Assembly: GCF_036492635.1 (NCBI RefSeq)
Contig: NZ_AP025306.1
Location: forward strand, 496,001 to 560,000
DNA: 64,000 nucleotides
Source: Aureibacter tunicatorum
Lineage (GTDB): Bacteria; Bacteroidota; Bacteroidia; Cytophagales; Cyclobacteriaceae
Reading direction: 5' to 3'
The notes under the pieces were generated by a model. The model worked only from the letters and a program-made list of their open reading frames with translations. It was not told the origin of the DNA and did no database searches. A program made the translations under genes and the position numbers. Below are positions 24,903 to 35,343 of the stretch, in pieces. Each line of letters starts with the position of its first letter. Positions within the stretch are counted from its first letter, which is position 1.

Positions 24903-24941
24903 AAAAAAGAAAAATGCCTCCAACATGCATTGAAGACATTT
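24903..24941 (-). terminator. Terminator/attenuator hairpin between PKS and PPTase genes
   Basis: On the minus strand, AAATGTCTTCAA pairs with TTGGAGGCATTT (12 pairs with two G-T wobbles; plus-strand positions 24930-24941 and 24912-24923) around a 6-base loop, followed by TTCTTTTTT. The T-tract ends at the base next to the PPTase ATG at 24902. This looks like an intrinsic terminator that would end most PKS transcripts while letting a fraction continue into the PPTase gene. Confidence 0.6.
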
Positions 24942-24959
24942 ATGATAAAAATTAAAAAA

Positions 24960-27900
24960 TTAAGCAAGAGCTTCCATGCTGAATGTTTTGTTCAGTTCTT
25001 CTGTAAGCACCTGGATAACAAAATCTTTGTTTCTACTCAAGAACCAGTGATCTCCGTGTACGATTTCTTGACGGAATTCGGCATTCGTTTGCGCTTCCCA
25101 CTTTGCCATCTCTAAAGCGAGAACTACCTCGTCTTCTTCTGCGGAGAATACAGTAATCGGACATGTTAAAGGTTCTTCTGCTTGATAAGGATAACTCATG
25201 ATCAAAGGCATGTCGTTTCTCATAACTGGAAGAATTTGTCTCACAAAGTCTTCATCGTCTATATACGACATCAAATTGAACAACCTTTCTTCAGAGACAG
25301 AGCGAATAGCAGTTTGGCTAATAACATCCCTATTTTTCCATGTTCCCGTTAATTGAGGAGCAATAGTTCCCGAACAGAATAAGTGAACAGGGTGCTTGCC
25401 ATGATGCTTTCTTAGATATCTGATAAGTTCAAAAGCTACAATACCTCCAAAACTATGTCCAAAGAATGCGAAAGGCCTGTCAAGCAACGGCAAGATCACC
25501 TCGGCCATGTCTGGAATTAGCTCTTGCATATCGCTGTAAGGTTTCTCTTCTCCCCTGTTTTCTCTTCCAGGCAATTGGAATGAATAGAAATCAGTGTTTT
25601 CAGGCGCCTCGAGCATAAACTGTCCAAACATAGATGCTCCCGCTCCAACCGGATGGAAAGTGAAGACTCTTAGTTCCGCAGCTTCGCTATTGTCATTTTT
25701 TACATGCAGCAACCAGTCATTGACCATCTCAACATCATCGGATAAATTATTAGCAGGATCTATTGAGGTCGATTCAGACTCTTCATCGCTTTCTTCATTC
25801 AGTGATTGAATTAGATCAGCAGACAGATCAACCAAGCTTGGACCTTTTGCTATTTTCATCAAAGGATAGTTTACCTCTACTTTTTGCAAAATCCAGTTTC
25901 TAAGCTGATTAAGCATCAATGAATCCAGTCCTAAATTTGAAATAGGTGTCGCTGGATCAATTTTTTCAGGCGATGTGCCCAAAACTTTCGCCAGAGCTTC
26001 TGTTAGCTTTTCGATTAAGATATCATTGCTTTTTTCCACATCGGAGAGCAGCTGATCTTTTAATGTCGCTGATGAACCTCCGTCCTTCTGAGCGTCGGAA
26101 TTCATCAGATGCGCGAATCTGGCGTCATTGTTCAAATGTATGAAGAATTCTCTAAAGCGTTTCCAATCAATATTCGCAGCCATTCTTACCGATTTATTTT
26201 GTAGAATGATTTTAGCGATTTTTTCTTTGATTTGCTTAAGCGTTAAGATTACCCAGCCTTGGTTGGACAATACATTTAGAACGTTGCCTCCATCTCTTGA
26301 CATACCTGCGTAGTTGCCAAGAACACCAATGTTCACCGAATTTCCTGCTAGACCTTTTTGTTGGCGATAGATAGCCAATTTGTCCAAGAAGTTGTTAGCC
26401 GCTGAATAGTTGGCTTGACCCGGCAATCCGAATACTGATGATATAGATGATAGCATCAAGAAGAAGTCAAGAGGCTGCCCTTCCGAGGCTTTGTGCAGGT
26501 TCCATGCGCCCAATACTTTTGGATTGAAAACTTGCTTGAATCGTTCTTCCGTAAGGTTTGCGATAGTTGAATCAGCCAATACCGCCGCGCTATGGATGAT
26601 TCCTTTTACTTGAGGGAATCCTTCGTTTGGAAGATTTTGGAATAGATCTGCAATAGCTTGCTCATCTGTAATATCGACTTTTGGCAAGCTAATTTTAGCT
26701 CCAAGTTGCTCCATATTGGCTATTACCTCTTTGTCATAGTCAGACTTGGCTCCACTTCTACTGATCAATACTAGATTTCGAGCTCCTTCATCCACTAGCC
26801 ATTTCGCCAATTCAAGACCAAAGCCACTCGCCCCTCCCGTTACTACGTAAGTGAATTCTGAGTCAAAATGGATTTGATTTGTAGGTAGCATTTCCACTTG
26901 ATCATTCTCATTGCTGATCACCACCTTGCCAATATGCTGCACCTTTGTCAAGTATTGCAATGCTTCGCTAGCTTTGCTCATTGGAAATGACTTGATTGGA
27001 TGTGGTTTTAGCTCTCCATTTGCAAACATCGATGCTATTTCAAGATATAGATCCTGTCCAAGCTGAGGTCTTTGCAACATGAGCCTGTCAAGGTCAACAG
27101 CATGAAATGAAATATTTTGGCCGAACTTTTTCAATGATAGCATCGCATCATCATAAATGTCAGCTTTTCCTATTTCAATGAATCTACCAAATGATCTTAG
27201 GCATCTCATACTTTGCGTCAAGTATTTGCCCGGCAAAGAATTAAGAACTATATCAACGCCTTCTCCATTTGTGTCCTTCATGATATTGTCATAGAAATGA
27301 AGGCTTCTTGAATCATAGACGAATTTCACGCCCATGTTTCTGACGAATTCTCTTTTTTCTTCACTACCTGCTGTGGCATATACTTCTGCTCCTACAAGTT
27401 GAGCTAATTGAATCGCAGCAATACCGACTCCGCCTGATGCCGCGTGTATAAGAACCCTGTCTCCCTTGCGCATTCTTCCAAGGTAGTTCAGAGAATAATG
27501 AGCGGTAAGGAAAACTACTGTTAAAGATGCCGCTTCTTTAAAACTGATGTTCTCCGGCTTTTTAACTACACAATGCTTTGATGTGGTTGTAAGGCCTGCC
27601 AAACCGTGAGCTGTCCAAGCGATAACTTCATCTCCTGATTTGAATTCAGTGACATTTTCACCAACAGTTTTAACAATACCAGAGCATTCCAGACCAAGGG
27701 TTTTTCCTGCGACACCGCCTTCAACCGCTTCATCTTCCAGCATGCTCATGCTATTCATGACATCTTTGAAGTTCAACCCGACAGCTTTCACTTCAATTTC
27801 CACATCATTGGCTTCTATGGTTTGCGGCTTAAATTCTCTCATTCTCATAGAGTCCAAGATTCCCTTGTCTTGGACTTCCGCTCTGTATGGATTTCCTGTT

Positions 27901-30900
27901 GATGATACATTCTTGGCACCCAATTCCATTTCAACGGTTTCACCGTTGACAGGATTAAGCCTTCTAAAGAATAGTTCGCCGTTTCTAATCGCGAATTCTT
28001 TTTCTTTTATTTTATTGTTTTTCCAGAATAATGTATCTGTCAATGCCAGCCAATCCTCTTCTTCTATGCTCTGAGGCATATCAACGATTTGAACAGGAAC
28101 TTGAGGATATTCATTGATCATTACCCTACCAATACCGTAAAGACCTGCTAGTGGCAAGTTGATTTCTGTCTCTTCGCCGGTTACGATTTCATTACCAGTT
28201 GAAAGTATCCATGTTTTCGGCGTTATATTCTGCTCGGAGATGACTTTCAAAATTGAAATGACTTTCATGGACATCTTAGACTGTTGTGAGTCTAAATCAA
28301 GCGCAGCCATATTTTCATCAAAGCCAGCGTCTAGTGATGGCAGAATGATGATCTGATCAATTTTTTGCGCATTGATAATCTGTCCAAGCGCTTCTTTTAT
28401 TGCTTCATCATTGCTGAAATCGACAAATTTTATATGTCTATCAATGGATTCCGCTGAATTGATATCGAGGATAGAGGACACTTTGGCCCCTTTGCTTGAT
28501 AATTCATTGCGAAGCGAATCCGATTTAGATAGGTTGTCTCCAAAGATCAACACATGCTTGTTCTCTGAAGCTTCCATCTCTTCCAATCCTGAAGATTGAA
28601 TCCACTCATATTCATAACAGCCTTTGTATGCATCGTATTTCGATTCTCCACGAGATCCTTGAATGTATTTACAATCTAGACCTTGTATTTCTGCAATTAT
28701 TTGGCCTTCATCGTTAAAGATTATATAGTCGCCTTTCAAGTAGTCATTGCTGGCTTCTTTGACTTTAACATAACTCCATACCTTTTTTGTGCCCGGTTGA
28801 TCGAACATTTTGAACCTATCGATATGGACAGGCAGGTAAATCCCTCGTTTTTCTTCCTCTGTACTTTGTTTAGCGGCGAATATAGTATGCAAGCAAGCGT
28901 CTAGAATCGCTGGATGTATTCCGTATTGCTCGATGCCATAATCCAAAGAATTATGCAAACTTACCTCACTCAATACTTCCCCATCAGCAGTCCAAAGTCC
29001 TGTGACAGCTTTGAAAGTATCGCCATAGTAAAGACCGCCTGACTTTAACTCCTTGTACATAGGAGTGATCGGTTTTCTGTACCTTACTCTCCCCTTGATA
29101 TCGTTTAATTCTGCGTAATTGCGATTAAACTCGTCTCCGATGTAGTTAATCTTGCCATTGGAATGCTTGGTCCAAACGTTTTTATCCGCAGCATTTTTTT
29201 CTTGTGTTGTGATCCAGTATTTTCCTTCTTCAGAAGAAACTTCCAATCTGATATGCGGAATATCGCCTTCGTCTGGCAGAAATAGAGCGGATTCGAAATT
29301 TACATTTTCTAGAAATGCGAATTTTTCACCAAAAGAGGCTTCTGCGGCAGCTCTAGCTATTTCCAAGTGTCCCGTTCCAGGGAAAATGATTACGCCGTCT
29401 ACTTTATGATCTTCAATAAATGGATGAACTTCCTTGTCAAGCTCAACTTCCCATGTCAAGTTGTTGGCATGAACACTTGATTTGATTTCTCTTTTGAGGT
29501 AAGGATGTTGCCTTCTTCCAATTCTTTGATCTTCGTGTTCTCGAGTTTCGAACCAATATGTTTGTTTTTGCCAAGCATATTTTGGAAGATCGATTGTCGT
29601 TTTAACATTTGGAAATATTTTTTCCAAGTCAAGGGTTACGCCAAGTTGGCTTAAGTGAGCTAAAGAGCGATTGAAAATGACAGCTTCGTCCTCTTTTCTT
29701 CTAATAGAAGGAAGCAAGACGCCTTTTTTGTCCATTTTATTAAGTAATTGCTCCGCGCCTGCCGCTAATACTGGATGAGGAGCGATTTCAATGAAGGTAT
29801 TGAAACCATCTTTGATCATTTCCTCAAGAGCTTGTGAAAAATAGACAGCTTCCCTTACATTAGCATACCAATATTCGCTTATTAGATGTTTCCCATTTTC
29901 AAGTTTTCCAGTAACCGTAGAGTAAAGTGGAAGCGTTGCTTTAGCTGGAATTAGATCACTCAAAGAATCTATCAATTCATCTTTCAGCTCTTCCATATGA
30001 TGGCTATGGAAAGGCACAGTGACTCTTAGGAATCTATGGAAAATATCCTGCTTGTCAAGTTTAGCTGCGATTTCCTCCAAAGGTTCTGTATCTCCAGAAA
30101 GGGTAATCATTTCAGGTCCATTGATAGCGCCAATTGAAACGCGGTCTTCATGACCTTTGATGGCTTCAAGGCAAAATTCTAGGTCCTTGCCGACAGCAAG
30201 CATTTTTCCTTTTCCGCTAGCTTTGTTTTGTCCACGGCTTCTGTGGTAGATAACTTGAACAGCTTGCTTCAAAGTCAATGAGCCAGATGCATAAGCTGCT
30301 GCGACTTCACCTATTGAGTGTCCGACAACCCCCTCCGGCATGATGCCATTTCTTTTCCATAGTTCTGTAAGAGCTATTTGGATCGCCATGATGGCAGGTT
30401 GCGCAATGCGAGTATCACTAATTTTTGAATCTTCTTCGCTTTTTAGCATTTCTTCCAATAGCGACCAATTAGCGATTTCGGAGAAATACGATTCAATTTT
30501 TAAAATGATATTCTTGAATTTCTCATCGTTTTCAATCAACTGTCTGCCCATGGCAAACCACTGAGGCCCTTGACCTGAGTATATGAAGCCAACTTTAGGT
30601 ATAAAGTCACTCACTTCTTGTTGAGCAATGATTCCCGGTCTATTTTCACCTTCCAAGTAAGCATTTAAGGCGTCAATGAGTTCCGTTTTATTGCGCACAG
30701 AAGCTGCAAATTTATGGTTGAGGTTGGATCGGTGCTTGAGCGTAGACTTGCAAATTTCTTCAAGAGATAATTCACTGGATTCAATGAAATCAATATACTG
30801 AAGGATATTAGCATTCAGTGCTTGTGCTGTTTGGCCGCTAATAGAAAAGATTGAAACGTCTTTTATATTGTTTAAAGTATTTGAATCTTTTACTTCAGGA

Positions 30901-32225
30901 ATGAATTCTTCCAATACCACGTGGGCATTTGTCCCCCCTGCGCCAAATGAGTTTACACCCACGAGCAGTTTTTTGTCTTGGTGAGGAAAATCCAGTAGCC
31001 TGTCAGCCACTTTTAGGTTATAGTCACTAAAAGGAATATTTGGATTTGGATTGTCAAAATGCAGGATTTGAGGGATTTGCTTGTTTTTAACACATAATGA
31101 GGCTTTGATTAAACCAGCTATACCTGCCGCAGCTTCCAAGTGGCCGATATTACTTTTTACGGAGCCTATTATAAGTGGATCATTTTTTGCTCTTTCCTTG
31201 CCAAACACCATTGAAAAAGCTTTAGTCTCTATTGGATCACCCACTGGTGTTCCTGTGCCATGAGCCTCTACATATTGGACATCCAAAGGAGAAACTCCAG
31301 CCGCTTCGCAAGCATCATTAAGCATAACGGCTTGACTATCTGGACTTGGCACTGTAAAGCCATCTTCTGTATATCCGTCGGAATTTACCGCAGACCCTTT
31401 GATTGTCGCATAAATGTTGTAGCCATTTTCAATAGCTTTGGAAAGAGGCATTAATAAAACAACTCCAGCCCCTTCGCTTCGAACATATCCATTTGCTTTA
31501 GATGAAAACGGTTTGCAATATCCATCAGGACATAGAAAGTTTCCTTTGGACATCATGATAGATGACTCAGGCCTTAGAATGAGGTTTACACCCCCCGCAA
31601 GCGCTTGTTCAGCTTCTCCATTCCAAATACTGTTGCAAGCTAAGTGAACTCCCACTAATGATGATGAGCAGGCAGTGTCAAGTGTTACGCTGGGCCCTTT
31701 TAAGTCGTAAACATAAGAAAGCCTATTGGCTATAGAGGTTAAGGAAACCCCCATAGGCACATGCGCGCTGATTTTATCTTTTTGTTCGCTGGAAGCTTGT
31801 ATATCCCAATAATCATTCATGAATACGCCCATGAATACACTGGTTTTGCTTCCTTTCATATCCTCTAGTTTTGCTCCGGCATCTTCCATTGCTTCAAATG
31901 AGGCTTGCAAAAGCAATCTTTGCTGAGGGTCTATTCGGTCAGCTTCTTTTGGGTAAATACCATAGAACTCCGCATCAAATTCTTTGATATCATCAATGAA
32001 GCCGCCTTTGAAAGACTTGATTTTTCCTGCGCGATTGGGATCAGGATTGTAATATGATTTGATATCCCACCTATCACTTGGAACTTCTGAAATGCCGTTT
32101 TCTCCATTTTTTAAGGCATCCCAAAATTGACTAGGTCCATTAACATTTCCCGGAAATTTACAGCCAATTCCGACTAATGCTATAGGCTCTTTAGTTGTTA
32201 GGTTATTTTGTGTTGTTTTGTTCAT
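24960..32225 (-). CDS. Stand-alone fully reducing type I polyketide synthase (KS-AT-DH-ER-KR-ACP-TE)
   Basis: A 2421-residue multienzyme. KS, residues about 12-440: DTACSSS with Cys186, EAHGTGT with His322, NIGHLEAAAG with His362. AT, about 545-865: GHSIGE with Ser637, and PFHSHH at 738-743, more like malonyl- than methylmalonyl-type. DH, about 905-1195: HPFIEDH with His934, Asp1109. Structural KR half 1200-1430. ER, about 1455-1770: LIHAASGGVGIAAIQ. KR, about 1790-1970: TGGASGFG, Ser1927, Tyr1940. ACP, about 2065-2140: LGLDSL with Ser2102. TE, about 2185-2412: GHSFGG with Ser2258, GDHWF with His2393. All reductive sites look intact and no methyltransferase is present, so the expected product is a saturated acyl chain, perhaps made iteratively and released by the TE. 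The product is unknown. Confidence 0.95.
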   Translation of the reverse strand: MNKTTQNNLTTKEPIALVGIGCKFPGNVNGPSQFWDALKNGENGISEVPSDRWDIKSYYNPDPNRAGKIKSFKGGFIDDIKEFDAEFYGIYPKEADRIDPQQRLLLQASFEAMEDAGAKLEDMKGSKTSVFMGVFMNDYWDIQASSEQKDKISAHVPMGVSLTSIANRLSYVYDLKGPSVTLDTACSSSLVGVHLACNSIWNGEAEQALAGGVNLILRPESSIMMSKGNFLCPDGYCKPFSSKANGYVRSEGAGVVLLMPLSKAIENGYNIYATIKGSAVNSDGYTEDGFTVPSPDSQAVMLNDACEAAGVSPLDVQYVEAHGTGTPVGDPIETKAFSMVFGKERAKNDPLIIGSVKSNIGHLEAAAGIAGLIKASLCVKNKQIPQILHFDNPNPNIPFSDYNLKVADRLLDFPHQDKKLLVGVNSFGAGGTNAHVVLEEFIPEVKDSNTLNNIKDVSIFSISGQTAQALNANILQYIDFIESSELSLEEICKSTLKHRSNLNHKFAASVRNKTELIDALNAYLEGENRPGIIAQQEVSDFIPKVGFIYSGQGPQWFAMGRQLIENDEKFKNIILKIESYFSEIANWSLLEEMLKSEEDSKISDTRIAQPAIMAIQIALTELWKRNGIMPEGVVGHSIGEVAAAYASGSLTLKQAVQVIYHRSRGQNKASGKGKMLAVGKDLEFCLEAIKGHEDRVSIGAINGPEMITLSGDTEPLEEIAAKLDKQDIFHRFLRVTVPFHSHHMEELKDELIDSLSDLIPAKATLPLYSTVTGKLENGKHLISEYWYANVREAVYFSQALEEMIKDGFNTFIEIAPHPVLAAGAEQLLNKMDKKGVLLPSIRRKEDEAVIFNRSLAHLSQLGVTLDLEKIFPNVKTTIDLPKYAWQKQTYWFETREHEDQRIGRRQHPYLKREIKSSVHANNLTWEVELDKEVHPFIEDHKVDGVIIFPGTGHLEIARAAAEASFGEKFAFLENVNFESALFLPDEGDIPHIRLEVSSEEGKYWITTQEKNAADKNVWTKHSNGKINYIGDEFNRNYAELNDIKGRVRYRKPITPMYKELKSGGLYYGDTFKAVTGLWTADGEVLSEVSLHNSLDYGIEQYGIHPAILDACLHTIFAAKQSTEEEKRGIYLPVHIDRFKMFDQPGTKKVWSYVKVKEASNDYLKGDYIIFNDEGQIIAEIQGLDCKYIQGSRGESKYDAYKGCYEYEWIQSSGLEEMEASENKHVLIFGDNLSKSDSLRNELSSKGAKVSSILDINSAESIDRHIKFVDFSNDEAIKEALGQIINAQKIDQIIILPSLDAGFDENMAALDLDSQQSKMSMKVISILKVISEQNITPKTWILSTGNEIVTGEETEINLPLAGLYGIGRVMINEYPQVPVQIVDMPQSIEEEDWLALTDTLFWKNNKIKEKEFAIRNGELFFRRLNPVNGETVEMELGAKNVSSTGNPYRAEVQDKGILDSMRMREFKPQTIEANDVEIEVKAVGLNFKDVMNSMSMLEDEAVEGGVAGKTLGLECSGIVKTVGENVTEFKSGDEVIAWTAHGLAGLTTTSKHCVVKKPENISFKEAASLTVVFLTAHYSLNYLGRMRKGDRVLIHAASGGVGIAAIQLAQLVGAEVYATAGSEEKREFVRNMGVKFVYDSRSLHFYDNIMKDTNGEGVDIVLNSLPGKYLTQSMRCLRSFGRFIEIGKADIYDDAMLSLKKFGQNISFHAVDLDRLMLQRPQLGQDLYLEIASMFANGELKPHPIKSFPMSKASEALQYLTKVQHIGKVVISNENDQVEMLPTNQIHFDSEFTYVVTGGASGFGLELAKWLVDEGARNLVLISRSGAKSDYDKEVIANMEQLGAKISLPKVDITDEQAIADLFQNLPNEGFPQVKGIIHSAAVLADSTIANLTEERFKQVFNPKVLGAWNLHKASEGQPLDFFLMLSSISSVFGLPGQANYSAANNFLDKLAIYRQQKGLAGNSVNIGVLGNYAGMSRDGGNVLNVLSNQGWVILTLKQIKEKIAKIILQNKSVRMAANIDWKRFREFFIHLNNDARFAHLMNSDAQKDGGSSATLKDQLLSDVEKSNDILIEKLTEALAKVLGTSPEKIDPATPISNLGLDSLMLNQLRNWILQKVEVNYPLMKIAKGPSLVDLSADLIQSLNEESDEESESTSIDPANNLSDDVEMVNDWLLHVKNDNSEAAELRVFTFHPVGAGASMFGQFMLEAPENTDFYSFQLPGRENRGEEKPYSDMQELIPDMAEVILPLLDRPFAFFGHSFGGIVAFELIRYLRKHHGKHPVHLFCSGTIAPQLTGTWKNRDVISQTAIRSVSEERLFNLMSYIDDEDFVRQILPVMRNDMPLIMSYPYQAEEPLTCPITVFSAEEDEVVLALEMAKWEAQTNAEFRQEIVHGDHWFLSRNKDFVIQVLTEELNKTFSMEALA

Positions 32226-32672
32226 AAAAAGTTAGAAAAAATTCTCTAAGAGCAAATAGTTTACTTATAGAGTTTAAAATTTGTAATAATATTCTTCCTC
32301 GTCAGGAATCACTTAATATTGTATTTGATTAGTTCAAAAATGTCGACAATATTTTAATATAAGCGCTTTTTATGTTTGTTGTTACAAATATATTTAATTG
32401 TCTCAATAAACAAATATTTTTGCAGGATAATTAATAATAAAAATTATTTACAATTGTATAGGTATTGATAATATGTATAAAATAAATAGAAAAATTACAT
32501 AAATCTTACATTGAGTAAATTGTATAATAATCAGTTAATTTTGTTTTTTAGGTGTGAAATTTCATTTTATTGATTTTATTGTGATTTATTTTCTATAAAA
32601 AAGTTACATTTACAAAAATTATCCATTTGTATTGTACAATTATTATTGATGAATTGATTTTACTCTTTTTTT
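32226..32672. other. Divergent intergenic region upstream of PKS and GAF sensor
   Basis: About 450 bases, strongly AT-rich, with no credible gene. It must hold the promoters of the PKS (minus) and the GAF sensor (plus). I see no long inverted repeat or recognised operator in it. Confidence 0.5.
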
Positions 32673-34064
32673 ATGAACTTAGTTAATCGCATTTTAAACG
32701 CTGGTGTAAAAGATGATTTTGGCAAGGTCCAAATTAACAACTACCGACTAAGCAATGGAGCTGCATTTTTGATAGCAATTTTCTGTATCCCATTTGTGAT
32801 CACTGGTTACCAAGCTTCGCCAATACTTTTCACCTACCCTAGTTTGACTTTATTGGCTTACTTGGGAGTAATATTCTTGAATAAAGGAAATGATAATTTA
32901 ACTGCAAGGTTTGTGCTGTCTGTAGCTGGAGTGCTTGGAGGTTCTGTTTTTCATTTCAAGTTATTAGAAATGGGAAGACCTTTTACAATGTCCATTTTTA
33001 TAGTAGTAATGTCTTTATTGGTGATGCCGTGGGTGTTTTTGAGTTTAAAGGAAAGAACTCAGCTCATATCCGCGAATATAATTTGTTTGTTGCCTGTCTT
33101 TATTCAACTTTCTCATATAGACACATTGTTCAAGTCTGATTTAAAGGGAGTGGATTTCTTTCAGACAGCGAATATGAATTATATTTCATTTGTAATTTCG
33201 ATCTTTATTCTTTTGATAGCATCATTTTGTATAAGATGGATTAGTGAGACCGTTGGTGATGAAAATGCTGAATTATTGTCTGAAATGGAGAAAAAGAACA
33301 ATGAATTAGCATCTAATTCTCAAAGTATGGAAACTTACATTGAGGAGTTGAAAATAAAACAAAAAGCTGACAAGAAAAGAGAATGGAAAGCTGAAGGAAT
33401 AAATAAGGTCTCGAGAATATTGAAACCTGGAACTCTCTTGGACGATGTTAAAGATGAGTTACTGTCGACAATAATTAAGTTTTTAGGAGCTAATCAAGGA
33501 GCTATTTATCTGGTCAATAAAAGGGATGAAGGGCTTAGCATTGACCTTAGCGCTTGCTATGCTTATGACAGAAAAAAATATATGGGCATGTCCTTCGCTC
33601 CGGGAGAAGGGTTGATCGGCCAAATCTATCTTGAGAGAGACTTGATTTATATGACTGATGTGCCTGAGAATTTTGTGAAGATAACTTCTGGCCTTGGTGA
33701 TTCCACTCCAAAAAGTTTAGTTCTTGCAACAATGCAACACAATGACGAGGTTAGAGCTATTATTGAATTGGCTTCATTTGAAGAGTATGATGAATTTGCC
33801 AAAGACTTTTTGAAAGAAGCTTCTCAGATGATAGGAAGCTATGTGGCAAATAGTCAAATAAATGAACAAACACGCAGGTTGCTTGAAGAAACACAAGATC
33901 AGTCGGAGCAGTTGAGACAGCAGGAAGAAGAGTTGAGACAGAATATGGAAGAGATGACAGCTACCCAAGAGGAAATGCAGAGAATAAAAGAAGAGAATGA
34001 GCAAAGAATTATAGATCTTGAAAATGAGATTAAGAATTATCAGTCAGCAGGCCAGGTTGTATAG
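32673..34064 (+). CDS. Membrane GAF-domain protein with C-terminal coiled coil, no output domain
   Basis: A 463-residue protein. About six membrane helices fill residues 28-190, then a coiled coil (about 195-235), a GAF domain (about 245-390; NQGAIYLVNKRD, SFAPGEGLIGQIYLERD, FVKITSGLGDST) and a final coiled coil with the QEEELRQNMEEMTATQEEMQ register. There is no histidine-kinase, cyclase or methyl-accepting output. Its GAF-plus-tail part is closely similar to the protein at 43298-45247 (shared EGLIGQIYLE, VKITSGLG, EEELRQN). It probably senses a ligand or membrane state and signals through its coil to a partner. It is divergent from the PKS gene. Confidence 0.85.
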   Translation: MNLVNRILNAGVKDDFGKVQINNYRLSNGAAFLIAIFCIPFVITGYQASPILFTYPSLTLLAYLGVIFLNKGNDNLTARFVLSVAGVLGGSVFHFKLLEMGRPFTMSIFIVVMSLLVMPWVFLSLKERTQLISANIICLLPVFIQLSHIDTLFKSDLKGVDFFQTANMNYISFVISIFILLIASFCIRWISETVGDENAELLSEMEKKNNELASNSQSMETYIEELKIKQKADKKREWKAEGINKVSRILKPGTLLDDVKDELLSTIIKFLGANQGAIYLVNKRDEGLSIDLSACYAYDRKKYMGMSFAPGEGLIGQIYLERDLIYMTDVPENFVKITSGLGDSTPKSLVLATMQHNDEVRAIIELASFEEYDEFAKDFLKEASQMIGSYVANSQINEQTRRLLEETQDQSEQLRQQEEELRQNMEEMTATQEEMQRIKEENEQRIIDLENEIKNYQSAGQVV

Positions 34065-34090
34065 AGGTTGATAATTTTATATGAATAATT

Positions 34091-34123
34091 AAAGAGGATG
34101 TTTGAAACATCCTCTTTTTTTTT
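34091..34123 (+). terminator. Rho-independent terminator after GAF sensor gene
   Basis: AAAGAGGATGTTT and AAACATCCTCTTT form a 13-bp inverted repeat with a very short loop region, followed by nine T. Strong intrinsic terminator 27 bp after the stop codon. Confidence 0.85.
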
Positions 34124-34225
34124 GCACTATTTTTTGTGAGGTTTCGTTCTTAAAATGGATCAAATACAATGTTTCTTTTTTGTTCCGTAAATTTTGTTTC
34201 ACGTGAATTTTCAAGTATAACTCTC

Positions 34226-35302
34226 ATGAGAAAAGAATTTTTTTTAATGGCGTTTTTGCTACTGTTATCGAATCTGTATGCTAATGGGCAAATTACAAAG
34301 CTAAACGAAAAGCCCAAAACATATATTTGTTATAAGGCGGAAACAGCTCCTAATATTGATGGAAATATAACTGATCCCGCATGGGAGAATGCTCCTTGGA
34401 CGGATGATTTTATAGATATTGAAGGTCCGGATATGCCTTTGCCTTATTTCAATACCCGTGTGAAAATGCTTTGGGATGAGAAATACTTCTACTTTGCAGC
34501 TGAGCTTGAAGAAAAACATATTTGGGCTAATATTGAGAAGCGTGATTCAATTATTTATTATGACAATGATTTTGAGATTTTTATTGATCCTGATGGCGAC
34601 AACCTGAATTACTTTGAGTATGAAGTAAACGCTCTTAATACGGTTTGGGATTTGCTTATGGCTAAACCTTACAGAGCTGGCGGACCAGCCATCAATGGAT
34701 GGAACATTGATGGATTGAAATCGGCAGTGAAGATTTATGGAACTTTGAACGAGCCTGCTGATGAGGATGAAAAGTGGACTGTTGAAGTAGCGATTCCTTG
34801 GAAGAGCATGTCTTTTAATGTCCTTGATGACAAGGTCCCTGTTGATGGAGATCAATGGAGAGTAAACTTCTCAAGAGTGCAATGGGATACTGAAATTGTC
34901 AATGGCGAATACAAAAAACTTAGAAATAACAATGGAGATCTATTACCTGAACGCAATTGGGTTTGGTCTCCTCAAGGTGTTGTGGCTATGCATAATCCAG
35001 AGACTTGGGGTTATGTGCAGTTCGCTGATAAGAGTTCACATGATAGTGATGTGAAGTTCATTGAAGATGAGGATTACTTCTTCAAACTGGACTTGGTTAG
35101 ATTGTTTCATTTGCAACAAGCTTATAGAAAACAAAATGGCAGTTATGCGTCAGCTTTGAAATTGATCGATGACAATATTGACGAAACTGATTATGTGTTG
35201 GAATCCACTTCCAGTTATTTTCTAATATCGTCTAAAGGCCCATCCGGGAAATTATGGAAAATAGACTACACTTCAAGACTTTGGTCTGATGCTTCTAAAT
35301 GA
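34226..35302 (+). CDS. Exported CBM9-like carbohydrate-binding protein
   Basis: A 358-residue protein from the ATG at 34226, which gives a signal peptide ending NLYANGQ (an upstream in-frame start would bury it). The mature part begins with the DOMON/CBM9-like pattern: [49 protein letters not shown] and [12 protein letters not shown], covering about residues 35-260. The C-terminal 90 residues are unrecognised. In Bacteroidota such proteins accompany carbohydrate-active enzymes. The next gene, a GHL10-type glycoside hydrolase, starts 41 bp downstream, so the two are probably an operon acting on one polysaccharide. Confidence 0.85.
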
Positions 35303-35343
35303 TGAATTTTAATTTCACAGATAAATCCTTTATTATTTTCAAT

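Noticed and set aside
25594-31647. Many plus-strand ORFs of 60-145 codons inside the PKS region
   Set aside because: All lie antisense within the single 7.3 kb PKS gene, which has complete catalytic motifs; they are shadows.
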